Shown here: piece by piece, positions 1 through 6,818 of the stretch
Layout of the letters: each line of letters starts with the position of its first letter
How positions within the stretch are numbered: the stretch's first letter is position 1
Assembly (NCBI GenBank): GCA_002350545.1
Contig: DEEY01000017.1
Location: 1-12,525 of the forward strand
Length of the DNA: 12,525 bases
Direction of reading: 5' to 3'
Source of the DNA: Candidatus Saccharibacteria bacterium UBA2866
Lineage (GTDB): Bacteria > Patescibacteriota > Saccharimonadia > Saccharimonadales > Saccharimonadaceae
Notes under the pieces: model-generated
Seen by the model: only the letters and a program-made list of their open reading frames with translations
What the model was told of the DNA's origin: nothing
The model's database searches: none
Translations under genes and position numbers: made by a program

Positions 1-95
1 AATGGTGCTGGAAGTAGGACTCGCTTGGAGCATTAGCGACAACCGATGTCCTGCTTTTTGATGATATGGCTCTTTAGCCTATTTTTTTATATCTA
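1..95. other. Gene-free leader with hairpins and T-tracts upstream of hisS
   Basis: I see no supportable gene here. On the plus strand, GTAGGAC (14-20) can pair with GTCCTGC (48-54), with one G-T wobble, and is followed by five Ts. Inside it TCGCT (21-25) pairs with AGCGA (35-39). Further on, GGCT (68-71) and AGCC (76-79) form a 4-bp hairpin with loop CTTT, followed by TATTTTTTTAT. Either could be a weak terminator for an upstream plus-strand transcript. The short open frames at the left edge (stops at 34-36 and 59-61) look like antisense-tRNA translation rather than protein. Confidence 0.35.
3..23 (-). other. Possible tRNA 3'-end remnant (T-loop tail, acceptor strand, CCA)
   Basis: Read on the minus strand, 23 to 3 gives CGAGT, CCTAC, TTCCAGC, A, CCA. 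This matches exactly the geometry of a tRNA 3' end: the last five T-loop bases, the five-base T-stem 3' strand, the seven-base acceptor 3' strand, discriminator A and an encoded CCA. The 5' T-stem half (GTAGG followed by TT) and an acceptor 5' strand like GCTGGAA are absent from the next 80 bases, so this is not an intact tRNA. It may be a decayed or rearranged tRNA fragment, an old attachment-site duplication, or chance. Confidence 0.3.
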
Positions 96-104
96 TGATA
101 TAAT
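96..104 (+). promoter_or_regulatory. Extended -10 promoter of hisS
   Basis: TG at 96-97, one base, then TATAAT at 99-104, a perfect TGnTATAAT. No TTGACA-like -35 box sits about 17 bases upstream. Seven bases separate the box from the ATG at 112, so transcription should begin at or next to the start codon and give a leaderless mRNA. Confidence 0.75.
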
Positions 105-111
105 TGAGAGT

Positions 112-1452
112 ATGAAAAAAGTAAACACTTCTCCTATTTCCGGCATGCAAGAATTATTACCGGAAGATCAAGCTACTTTTGATAGCCTTAAAACTAAAAT
201 TCTTAATACTTACAAAAAGCATGGTTTTTTGAGCATTGAAACTCCAATCATCGATCGCACCGAAATCCTCCTAGCCAAAGCTGGCGGCGACACCGAAAAA
301 CAAATCTACAAAGTCGTCAAAACCGCCGAAGCTGAAGATAGTGCTGATCAAGCCCTACGCTTTGATCATACCGTTCCACTTGCCCGTTACGTCATCGAAC
401 ACGAGAACGAACTACAATTCCCCTTCAAAGTTACCCAAATCGGACGTAATTATCGCGGTGAACGCGCCCAAAAAGGCCGTTTTCGTGAATTCTACCAGTG
501 TGATGTCGATATTATTGGTCGCGGCAAACTCGAAATTGCTTACGATGCTGACGTAATTTCTACTTTGCTTAAAGCTTTCGAAACTTTCGAACTCGAAACT
601 CCAGTCCTTGCCCGCATCAATAACCGTAAAATCATCGCCGGACTTTTAAACGCCCTAAATCTTAACAATCAAACTGCCGAAATCATGAATGTTATTGATC
701 ATGCCGAAAAAGTAACCCCCGAGCAAACCAAACAAAGTCTCGAGGAACTAGGCATTGACGAAAGAAATGTCAAAAAGATCATCGCATTCACTAATCTACA
801 TGGCGAGCGCTCCTTCGTTATTAAGGAGTTAAACAATCTCGAAATCACTGACGAAACCTATCAAGAAGGCGTTACCGAACTTGATCAAATTCTCTATCTA
901 CTAGAATCAATGGAACTAAAAGACCAAATCGAAGCTGACATGAAAATTGTTCGTGGCCTCGATTACTACACCGGTACCGTATTCGAATTCATTTTACCAG
1001 AACACAAAAATATCGGCTCCGTCTGTGGCGGTGGTCGCTATGAAAACCTCACCGGTTATTTCTCCGACAAATCCTTCCCTGGGGTTGGCGGCTCTATCGG
1101 TCTAACCCGTTTATTCTATATCTTAAACGAAAAAGGACTTCTAAAATCTGAAAAGGATAACCTTCTAGATTACGCCGTTATTCCAGTTTCCGAACACGAA
1201 TACGACGAAGCGCTAAACGTCGCTGAAAAACTCCGTGATAAAAACTACAACACCACTGTCATCTTAACCGACAAAAAACTCGGCCAAAAGCTAGACCATG
1301 CCTCTAAACTTGCCCGTAATGGCATTGTCATTGGAGAAGAAGAAGTCAATTCTAAAATCCTCAAAGCCAAAAGCTTTGAAACTGGCGAATCAAATGAAAT
1401 TAATATAGAAGTTGTCAGTAACCCTGAAGACTTCTGGGGAGACCAAATATGA
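112..1452 (+). CDS. hisS: Histidyl-tRNA synthetase
   Basis: Class II synthetase that attaches histidine to tRNA-His in the cytoplasm. The product is 446 aa, usual for bacterial HisRS. Visible landmarks are the N-terminal SGMQELLPED (residues 10-19), a motif-2 region from GRNYRGERAQKGRF to DIIG (111-136), the HisRS-specific RGLDYYTGT (from 281), the Gly-rich VCGGGRYENL segment, and a C-terminal anticodon-binding domain. An in-frame ATG at 46 would add 22 hydrophobic residues, but they would be read across the promoter and lack family similarity. The ATG at 112 gives the normal N-terminus and lies seven bases after a perfect extended -10, so translation is probably leaderless. The TGA stop overlaps the glyQS start as ATGA, so the two synthetases form one operon with coupled translation. 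Confidence 0.96.
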   Translation: MKKVNTSPISGMQELLPEDQATFDSLKTKILNTYKKHGFLSIETPIIDRTEILLAKAGGDTEKQIYKVVKTAEAEDSADQALRFDHTVPLARYVIEHENELQFPFKVTQIGRNYRGERAQKGRFREFYQCDVDIIGRGKLEIAYDADVISTLLKAFETFELETPVLARINNRKIIAGLLNALNLNNQTAEIMNVIDHAEKVTPEQTKQSLEELGIDERNVKKIIAFTNLHGERSFVIKELNNLEITDETYQEGVTELDQILYLLESMELKDQIEADMKIVRGLDYYTGTVFEFILPEHKNIGSVCGGGRYENLTGYFSDKSFPGVGGSIGLTRLFYILNEKGLLKSEKDNLLDYAVIPVSEHEYDEALNVAEKLRDKNYNTTVILTDKKLGQKLDHASKLARNGIVIGEEEVNSKILKAKSFETGESNEINIEVVSNPEDFWGDQI

Positions 1453-2792
1453 ATAGTCTAGAAAACATTGTCAGTCTATGCAAACGCCGCGGTTTTATTT
1501 TCCAAGGTAGTGATATTTATGGCGGCATGGCCGGTACTTGGGATTTTGGACCACTTGGTGTAGCATTAAAGAAAAATCTCACCGATGCTTGGTGGAAATA
1601 CTTCGTCGAAAACCGTGATGACATTTACGGTGTAGATGCCGCCATTATTATGAATCCCCGCACTTGGGTTGCCTCAGGCCACACTGCTACTTTTGCAGAC
1701 CCTCTAGTCGAGTGCAAAGAATGTAAATCTCGCTTCCGTGCTGACAAAATCGCCGATGGTATCAACGAATCCGTTACTACAGAAGAATTTTTAGAAACCC
1801 ACACTAAATGCCCCGTCTGTGGCAAAGAGAATTGGGGCCCAATCCGTAAATTCAACATGATGTTTGAAACCCACGTTGGCGCCGTTCTCCCCGACGATGA
1901 CGAAGAAACCAGCAAGAAAAATGTTGCCTACCTTCGTCCCGAAACTGCCCAAGGAATTTTCACTAACTACAAAAACATCCTCGATACTTTCTACCCATCA
2001 CTCCCATTCGGCATCGCTCAACAAGGTAAAGCCTTCCGTAACGAAATCAGTCCACGCGATTTCATTCTCCGCGACCGCGAATGCTCGCAAATGGAAATCG
2101 AATATTTTGTTCATCCTGATACTTGGGAAGAAAACTTCGAAACTATGCGTGACTTAAGCCATGACTTCCTCGAAAACGTCTTAAATCTCCCCAAAAACAA
2201 AATCCACGAACTCGAAGTTCCAGCCGAAGATCGCGCACATTATTCTAAACGCACCATCGATTTCATGTTTGATTATCCGAACGGCGAAGAGGAATTAATG
2301 GGTCTTGCTTACCGCACCGATTTTGATTTACAAAACATTGCAAAAGAGTCCGGCAAATCTATGGAATATCGCGACAAAATCACTAATGAAACATTTGTTC
2401 CACATGTAATCGAACCATCTATAGGTGTAGAACGCTTATTCCTCGCTGTAATGGCTTCCGCCTACACCGAAGATGAGATTAATGGCGAAAAACGTACCGT
2501 CCTTAAACTTCCCGAAAACCTCGCCCCTTACAAATTCTGCGTTTCCCCACTTTTAAAGAACAAGCCAGAGCTAGTTGCAAAAGCAAAAGAAGTTTACAAT
2601 CTTCTTAAAGCCAAATACACCAACGTCACATGGGATGATTCTGGCAACATTGGCAAGCGCTATCGCAAACAAGACGAAATCGGTACCCCCAAATGCGTAG
2701 TAATTGATTTTGACACTCTAGAGGATGATACTGTTACCATCCGCGACCGCGACACCACAAACCAAGTTCGCACCAAAATTTCTGATTTATAA
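1449..2792 (+). CDS. glyQS: Glycyl-tRNA synthetase, one-chain (alpha2) type
   Basis: Charges tRNA-Gly with glycine in the cytoplasm. At 447 aa it is the single-chain class II enzyme of archaea, eukaryotes and some bacteria, not the alpha2-beta2 GlyQ/GlyS form. The N-terminal GFIFQGSDIYGG and GTWDFGPLG are typical. A zinc-ribbon-like insertion has CxxC pairs at C89/C92 and C121/C124. RPETAQGIF (163-171), a motif-2 loop FRNEISPRDFILRDREC (196-212) and the motif-3 region PSIGVERLF follow, then an anticodon-binding domain. The start overlaps the hisS stop (ATGA), with a GGGGAG Shine-Dalgarno at 1437-1441 inside hisS, so it is translated as the second gene of that operon. No clear terminator follows; the next gene has its own promoter. 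Confidence 0.96.
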   Translation: MNSLENIVSLCKRRGFIFQGSDIYGGMAGTWDFGPLGVALKKNLTDAWWKYFVENRDDIYGVDAAIIMNPRTWVASGHTATFADPLVECKECKSRFRADKIADGINESVTTEEFLETHTKCPVCGKENWGPIRKFNMMFETHVGAVLPDDDEETSKKNVAYLRPETAQGIFTNYKNILDTFYPSLPFGIAQQGKAFRNEISPRDFILRDRECSQMEIEYFVHPDTWEENFETMRDLSHDFLENVLNLPKNKIHELEVPAEDRAHYSKRTIDFMFDYPNGEEELMGLAYRTDFDLQNIAKESGKSMEYRDKITNETFVPHVIEPSIGVERLFLAVMASAYTEDEINGEKRTVLKLPENLAPYKFCVSPLLKNKPELVAKAKEVYNLLKAKYTNVTWDDSGNIGKRYRKQDEIGTPKCVVIDFDTLEDDTVTIRDRDTTNQVRTKISDL

Positions 2793-2800
2793 AGAATTTA

Positions 2801-2809
2801 TGCTATAAT
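2801..2809 (+). promoter_or_regulatory. Extended -10 promoter with leadered start
   Basis: TGCTATAAT lies eight bases after the glyQS stop. Unlike most promoters here it is followed by about 25 bases of 5' leader with a strong AAGGAGG (2828-2834), seven bases before the ATG at 2842. An in-frame ATG at 2809 overlaps the -10 box and is not a believable start. Confidence 0.7.
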
Positions 2810-2841
2810 TGTGTCAATACATCTTAAAAGGAGGAATCTTT

Positions 2842-3378
2842 ATGGCTGAAAAGGCTAAAAAATCTAAAAAGGATAATAAAAACTTGATTATTGGTTGCTG
2901 CGCCGCCATAGTCTTGGTTATTGCAATTATTATCACAGTAGTGCTCGTCACTAACAATAATAGTTTAAATGACAACTATTTCGTTTCAGACGGTACCAAA
3001 TATGTTCTTACCGTCGAAGCCGACGAAACTGACGAGGAAGACGAATACGCGCCACTCAAAACTCACCTCGTCTACACTTACGAAGGTGATGCAATTACCG
3101 GTATGAAAACTTATTACGTCTATGCCGATAATGCTTCTGCCCAAAAAGCCTATGATGCCCTGAAAGAAGCTGTCGGTGAAGAAGCTAATACAATGGAGTT
3201 AAACGGAAAGTATATCATCATCGCCGCCGATGAAGAATCCTACAAAGATCTCAAAGCTTCTGATGTTAAACAACAAATTGAGTTCATGGAAAGTCTCAAA
3301 AACATGAACTTAGAAGAAGGCGAAGATGACACAGAAGAAGTCGAAGAAACCGATACTGAAACCGAAAACGAAGAATAA
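2842..3378 (+). CDS. Hypothetical single-pass membrane protein with acidic tail
   Basis: I do not recognise a family. The 178-aa product begins with a Lys-rich cytoplasmic-type segment (residues 2-13) and one hydrophobic helix (about 15-37). This is followed by an extracytoplasmic domain of about 110 residues with alternating beta-like and helical stretches. The tail (about 157-178) is almost all Glu, Asp and Thr. The Lys-rich N-terminus followed by the helix suggests N-in, C-out topology, either membrane anchored or as an uncleaved signal. The start is fixed by AAGGAGG seven bases upstream. It is transcribed alone from its own extended -10 and ends at a strong terminator. A role at the cell surface is inference only. 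Confidence 0.8.
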   Translation: MAEKAKKSKKDNKNLIIGCCAAIVLVIAIIITVVLVTNNNSLNDNYFVSDGTKYVLTVEADETDEEDEYAPLKTHLVYTYEGDAITGMKTYYVYADNASAQKAYDALKEAVGEEANTMELNGKYIIIAADEESYKDLKASDVKQQIEFMESLKNMNLEEGEDDTEEVEETDTETENEE

Positions 3379-3392
3379 TATATTCTCGATTT

Positions 3393-3421
3393 AAAATACC
3401 TCCCTTAGGGGAGGTATTTTT
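3393..3421. terminator. Bidirectional intrinsic terminator between convergent genes
   Basis: AAAATACCTCCC (3393-3404) and GGGAGGTATTTT (3409-3420) form a perfect 12-bp stem around the loop TTAG, with a T-run on the right and an A-run on the left. It can end the plus-strand membrane-protein transcript and the minus-strand ppa transcript. Confidence 0.9.
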
Positions 3422-3439
3422 AATTCATGCCTACTTTAA

Positions 3440-4039
3440 TTATTCGCTCATTGTTTTCTTAATTCCTTCTACCACAGATTCCACACCTTTCTTCATCACT
3501 AGTTCTGAGTGTAATTCTTCATAACGCTTTATTGCGTCGGCAATTACTTTCTTTGCCGATTTAATATCCTCAAACGCCTTCACTTCTGTTGTGCCAGGCT
3601 TCTTTAAATCCTTGTAGTGGTTAAAATGAAACTCGATTTGTTTCAAAGTTTGTGCTGGCAAATCTTCCAAAGTCTTATATGCATCACCATTATTGCGATC
3701 ATCTTCCGGCACGCAAATAATCTTATCATCGACTTCACCACCATCCACAAATTTCATCACACCAAGAATTCGCGCCTTCATCCAAATCCCAGTAGTCAAA
3801 GGCTGATCGGTAATCATCAATACATCAAGTTCATCACCGTCTTCATCTAAAGTCTGTGGGATAAAACCATAATTGCAAGGCTTCGCAAATGCCATCGGTT
3901 CCACCCGATCCAACATAAAGCAAGCATGCTCTCTGTCCCATTCAATCTTATGATTAGACCCTGTTGGAATCTCAATCACTACGTTAAGTTCACCTTTTTC
4001 ATAATCCCCCGGCGTTAAGATTTTGTTAAAATCTGCCAT
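3440..4039 (-). CDS. ppa: Inorganic pyrophosphatase (type I, soluble)
   Basis: Hydrolyses pyrophosphate to phosphate in the cytoplasm with Mg2+, pulling forward polymer synthesis and tRNA charging. The product is 199 aa. The family signature D-x-D-[PE]-x-D appears as DGDELDV (residues 67-73). The substrate-pocket segment FMLDRVEPMAFAKPCNYGFIP (41-61, core NYGFIP) and the VPEDDRN region (from 110) are also present. It is some 20 residues longer than the E. coli enzyme, mostly a C-terminal helix-like extension. A longer frame starts at 4075 right after the recO stop, but it runs through the -10 box; the ATG at 4039 has a clear AAAAGGAGA five bases away. It has its own promoter just after recO. 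Confidence 0.95.
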   Translation of the reverse strand: MADFNKILTPGDYEKGELNVVIEIPTGSNHKIEWDREHACFMLDRVEPMAFAKPCNYGFIPQTLDEDGDELDVLMITDQPLTTGIWMKARILGVMKFVDGGEVDDKIICVPEDDRNNGDAYKTLEDLPAQTLKQIEFHFNHYKDLKKPGTTEVKAFEDIKSAKKVIADAIKRYEELHSELVMKKGVESVVEGIKKTMSE

Positions 4040-4063
4040 AATATCTCCTTTTGTTATCCCTTC

Positions 4064-4072
4064 ATTATAACA
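4064..4072 (-). promoter_or_regulatory. Extended -10 promoter of ppa
   Basis: On the minus strand TGTTATAAT lies immediately after the recO stop codon (4076-4078). It is followed by a leader of about 18 bases carrying the AAAGGAGA site (4044-4051) in front of the ATG at 4039. ppa can therefore be expressed independently of the recO operon. Confidence 0.7.
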
Positions 4073-4075
4073 CAT

Positions 4076-4765
4076 TTATACATGAGTCGCCACCCGTACT
4101 AGATCAAGTAGTACCCCATACATTTCCGCCGGAACTTTAATTCTTTTTATTGTTTTTAAATCCGTCGTCATCAATAATCTTAACATCTTTATTTCATTCG
4201 CTCCAAATTCACCGTTTTCAGAATAAACAAACGCGTCGCTTGTAATATCCCAATTGTATCTACTATCCTCCATTAATTTTTCCCCACCAACATCTCGATA
4301 TAAATTCACTTCCTCACCCATTGCCTTTGCCAAATTTAGTAAGAACCATTCTTCTACCAACGCCACATCAAAACCATCATTTAATCCATCCATGCACTCT
4401 TCTACTATTTTATAGTATTCAGGATTATCCGAACTTTCCGCCGCTCTCCCTACTTTTTTTAAGATCATCCCTAAAGTCTCCATCCTTGAAAAATCTTTAA
4501 GAATTTCATCATAATATCTCAACATCCTCGCACTCGTCACTACCCCCATTTCACCTCGTCCCGTATGAATATTGAAATCAATCACTGAGAACATCTCTAT
4601 ACCACCCGCTAGTTTCGAACGCGATTTTCTCACACCCTTCGCAATCGCGGTTATCTTACCACTGGGCGTCAATATATTTAAAATTCTATCTGCCTCACCA
4701 TAATTCGTCCGTCTGAGTACTATCCCAAGAGTTCTGATATCCTTATTTGGCATATTTTTTTGCAT
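4076..4765 (-). CDS. recO: DNA repair protein RecO
   Basis: Recombination mediator that works with RecR to load RecA onto SSB-coated single strands and to anneal strands. The product is 229 aa. The N-terminal OB-fold begins at TLGIVLRRTNYGEADRIL (residues 12-29) and contains the family segment AKGVRKSRSKLAGGIEMF (42-59), rich in basic residues for DNA binding. A helical C-terminal domain follows. I see no Cys4 zinc finger, which many RecO proteins have. The ATG at 4765 lies ten bases after an AAAGGAG (4776-4782) inside the upstream receiver gene and overlaps its 3' end by 23 bases. recO is thus the third gene of a kinase-receiver-recO operon, an unusual setting. Confidence 0.9.
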   Translation of the reverse strand: MQKNMPNKDIRTLGIVLRRTNYGEADRILNILTPSGKITAIAKGVRKSRSKLAGGIEMFSVIDFNIHTGRGEMGVVTSARMLRYYDEILKDFSRMETLGMILKKVGRAAESSDNPEYYKIVEECMDGLNDGFDVALVEEWFLLNLAKAMGEEVNLYRDVGGEKLMEDSRYNWDITSDAFVYSENGEFGANEIKMLRLLMTTDLKTIKRIKVPAEMYGVLLDLVRVATHV

Positions 4766-5093
4766 ATTCTGAAATCTCCTTTGGCAGCATTTTCGTCTTA
4801 TCTAGCACCCCCACCACACCGTATTCTGTCAAATCACGTCCACTAAAATCTATTGAAGACACTATTACTATTGGAATTTTAGCCGTGTCAGTATATGACA
4901 AAAGTTCATTTAAAAACGTAAATCCATCTGGCCCATCTAGTAATATATCCAAAAAAATCAAACTCGGCACTTCTTTATCTAAAGCTTGCATAGCTTCAAT
5001 TGCGTTACCAAATCTACGCACCTCAGCCTCATTTCCGCACGCTCTTACGATACAATCGCACATTATTTCATCATCATCAATCACATATATCAT
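4743..5093 (-). CDS. Stand-alone response-regulator receiver protein
   Basis: A CheY-like receiver of 116 aa with no output domain. The acidic pocket is D6-D7-D8, the phospho-accepting Asp is D49 (in IFLDILLDG), the switch Ser is S79 or S80 (VIVSS), and the conserved lysine is K99. K99 is followed by Thr instead of the usual Pro. Its start ATG directly follows the TAG of the kinase gene (TAGATG) with no good Shine-Dalgarno, so it is probably translated by reinitiation. The cognate kinase is the upstream gene. Without a DNA-binding domain it must act by protein contact, as a phosphorelay intermediate, or as a phosphate sink. Its 3' end carries the recO ribosome-binding site. Confidence 0.88.
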   Translation of the reverse strand: MIYVIDDDEIMCDCIVRACGNEAEVRRFGNAIEAMQALDKEVPSLIFLDILLDGPDGFTFLNELLSYTDTAKIPIVIVSSIDFSGRDLTEYGVVGVLDKTKMLPKEISEYAKKYAK

Positions 5094-5774
5094 CTAGAAT
5101 AAACTCGCTTGTTTAGAGATTGGTAGTTCCACATAAAAACTCGTCCCATCACGATGTCGAATCGCGCCGACAGACGCATTCATATATTTAGAAAATTTCG
5201 AAGCAATATAAAGCCCTAATCCCGATGAACCCGGTCGCATCGCAATTGAAGTCGGCTGGCTTACCCAGCCTTTCCGCATCTCTCGCCACACATCCGTCGG
5301 TAATTTTGGCCCAAAATCTCTTATCACTACTCGCACTCGGTCATGACAATCGCATACCGTTAATATCGCTCTTGTACCATCATCCGAATAATGCATTGCA
5401 TTAATCAAAAAATTATATATCACACTATGTAGTAAGTCACGGTTAGCCGTCACCAGCCTTGCACGATTACTGTACCTAACCAAAAGTCCTCGTTCATGAT
5501 AGCTAAATAATTGTTCTAGTTCATTAGTTACGTCATCGCAAACTGCCCGCACCGCCACTGGCTCCATCTTAAAAAGCCCATCATCTAAGCATCTCATTTT
5601 CGTTAAATCATTTACTTGCCTCAAAGCTCTCTCGCTCACGCTCACCATTTCGCTCCGTATATGTTCACCCGAAAAATCCATCCCAGGCAAACTAAGCGCC
5701 AGCTGCCGGAGCACCGCAAGCGGTGTTTTCAGCTCATGTGCCGCCACCAAAATTCCATCAACCTCCACGTCCAT
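5094..5774 (-). CDS. Soluble sensor-less histidine kinase
   Basis: Two-component kinase core of 226 aa. It starts almost at the dimerisation/phospho-acceptor helix: H-box AAHELKTPLAVL with His13. The HATPase part has the N-box FLINAMHYSDDG (N125), G1 box RDFGPKLP (D153) and G2 box GSSGLGLYIASKF (from 182). No membrane helix or PAS/GAF domain precedes the H-box, so the input signal must come through a partner or from inside the cell. It is probably not a truncation: TGCTATAAT lies seven bases before the ATG, giving a leaderless start. The stop is immediately followed by the receiver start, and the two are presumably a cognate pair. Confidence 0.9.
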   Translation of the reverse strand: MDVEVDGILVAAHELKTPLAVLRQLALSLPGMDFSGEHIRSEMVSVSERALRQVNDLTKMRCLDDGLFKMEPVAVRAVCDDVTNELEQLFSYHERGLLVRYSNRARLVTANRDLLHSVIYNFLINAMHYSDDGTRAILTVCDCHDRVRVVIRDFGPKLPTDVWREMRKGWVSQPTSIAMRPGSSGLGLYIASKFSKYMNASVGAIRHRDGTSFYVELPISKQASLF

Positions 5775-5781
5775 ACTATTT

Positions 5782-5790
5782 ATTATAGCA
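5782..5790 (-). promoter_or_regulatory. Extended -10 promoter of the kinase-receiver-recO operon
   Basis: Minus-strand TGCTATAAT in the 21-base gap after the stop of the preceding gene (5796-5798). Seven bases separate it from the ATG at 5774, predicting a leaderless mRNA. Confidence 0.72.
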
Positions 5791-5795
5791 CGAAA

Positions 5796-6593
5796 CTATT
5801 GATTAAATGTCACTGTCCCAAGTAATTTATCAAAATCTGCCTGGAATAATACTGAATCAGTTTGCAGTATCGCAGTCTTATCCCGAATCTTAAATGTCAC
5901 GATAAAACCAGATAAATCCGTATTCGGAATCTTACCTGTATAACGATTCGCCGTAATGTTTGCATCCTTACCAATCGTCACCGATTCCATAGTTAGTCCA
6001 GAGTCTTTTCTATCCATCGCCCTCTGGTATTCTTCCGTCACCTTGTCAAAGCTTTCATTTTTAATCGATACCCTAAGAGCATTAATCGTTTCTTCCCCCA
6101 CCGCATCTACTTGATTCGGATTAAAGTAGGCATTATAATCTCCACCCCCCGTTGCGGCCGCCGCAACATACACGCTCCAAGTCTTCGGATACTCAAAGGT
6201 TAGTTGACCATAATCCGCTGGACCAGCAAAAACCTTGTATGGATATTTTTCCCGCTCCAAGAATTCCGCCTCCATCTTAGTCGCCTGCTCATCTTTCGCC
6301 GCTGCCACGGCTACATCAATCTGCCCATCCACATCCGTCTTCACATCGTTATATTGTACGAGCATCCAAACAAAAAGTCCGATAAACGTCACGGCCACCA
6401 AAGACAATGCAATAATCACGATTGTCTTAATCAATCCTGAAGTGTCTTTTTTTGCATCCGCCTGCACTTGCACCTGTTGCACCATTGGCATTCCTGGAGC
6501 CGCATTTGGATTGGGTCCAGCCGGTTGAATCGGCTGCATTGGCTGACCATCAGCCATTCCACTCACTGGTGGCATCTGATAGTTATTATCCAT
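5796..6593 (-). CDS. Hypothetical membrane-anchored protein with disordered N-terminus
   Basis: The 265-aa product has a low-complexity N-terminus rich in Pro, Gln, Met and Gly (residues 6-45), then a lysine-flanked transmembrane helix (about 57-79). A short helical linker (about 83-115) leads to an extracytoplasmic domain of about 145 residues. That domain contains LTFEYPKTW (131-139) and ends in a strand-rich segment. The FEYPxxW opening recalls PsbP/Mog1-like folds, but this is a weak impression. Codons in the Ala/Gly stretch around 6151-6167 create a chance GC-rich palindrome. It is transcribed alone from its own extended -10, six bases before the ATG, so a leaderless start is expected. 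The function is unknown. Confidence 0.82.
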   Translation of the reverse strand: MDNNYQMPPVSGMADGQPMQPIQPAGPNPNAAPGMPMVQQVQVQADAKKDTSGLIKTIVIIALSLVAVTFIGLFVWMLVQYNDVKTDVDGQIDVAVAAAKDEQATKMEAEFLEREKYPYKVFAGPADYGQLTFEYPKTWSVYVAAAATGGGDYNAYFNPNQVDAVGEETINALRVSIKNESFDKVTEEYQRAMDRKDSGLTMESVTIGKDANITANRYTGKIPNTDLSGFIVTFKIRDKTAILQTDSVLFQADFDKLLGTVTFNQ

Positions 6594-6599
6594 AAGCCC

Positions 6600-6608
6600 A
6601 TTATATCA
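6600..6608 (-). promoter_or_regulatory. Extended -10 promoter of the membrane-anchored hypothetical gene
   Basis: Minus-strand TGATATAAT sits in the 26-base gap after xseB. The ATG at 6593 is six bases downstream, so the transcript should have no leader and no ribosome-binding site. Confidence 0.72.
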
Positions 6609-6619
6609 TAAATCAATAA

Positions 6620-6817
6620 CTATTTACTAAAATCTTCCGCTAAAACTTCAATTTCATTCTTCAATTCATTCAAGTCTTTTTCAATCTCTTTTGCTAATTT
6701 TGTAGCTTGTTTATATCTGTTTACTGCTTCTTCAAGCTTAAAATCATCCGAATAAAACCATTCTACTTCCGCATCAAGTTTTTCAATTTTTTGGTTTAAA
6801 CTCATTTTTTCTGCCAT
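6620..6817 (-). CDS. xseB: Exodeoxyribonuclease VII small subunit
   Basis: Small helical subunit (65 aa) that wraps the XseA large subunit to form exonuclease VII, a processive single-strand DNA exonuclease. It shows the family pattern LNQKIEKLDAEVEWF (residues 7-21) and FKLEEAVNRYKQATKLAKEI (26-45): two amphipathic helices with a turn containing SDDF. The ATG at 6817 is one base after the xseA TAA, with AAAGGA six bases upstream inside the xseA end, so the two subunits are translationally coupled. An alternative ATG four codons later would fit the site less well. Confidence 0.92.
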   Translation of the reverse strand: MAEKMSLNQKIEKLDAEVEWFYSDDFKLEEAVNRYKQATKLAKEIEKDLNELKNEIEVLAEDFSK

Positions 6818-6818
6818 T

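Noticed and set aside
1..61. C-termini of proteins in two plus-strand frames
   Set aside because: They look like translated antisense tRNA 3' ends (GAGSRTR type), a well-known false ORF pattern.
46..111. Longer hisS start giving 22 hydrophobic residues, like a signal peptide
   Set aside because: It would be read across the -10 promoter and predicted start point; HisRS is cytoplasmic and the ATG at 112 gives the normal N-terminus.
4040..4075. Longer ppa start directly after the recO stop
   Set aside because: It contains the TGTTATAAT promoter, and the ATG at 4039 has a strong Shine-Dalgarno and the family N-terminus.
6151..6167. Perfect 7-bp GC-rich inverted repeat GTTGCGG/CCGCAAC
   Set aside because: It arises from Ala/Gly codons in a coding region, has a three-base spacer and no T-tract.
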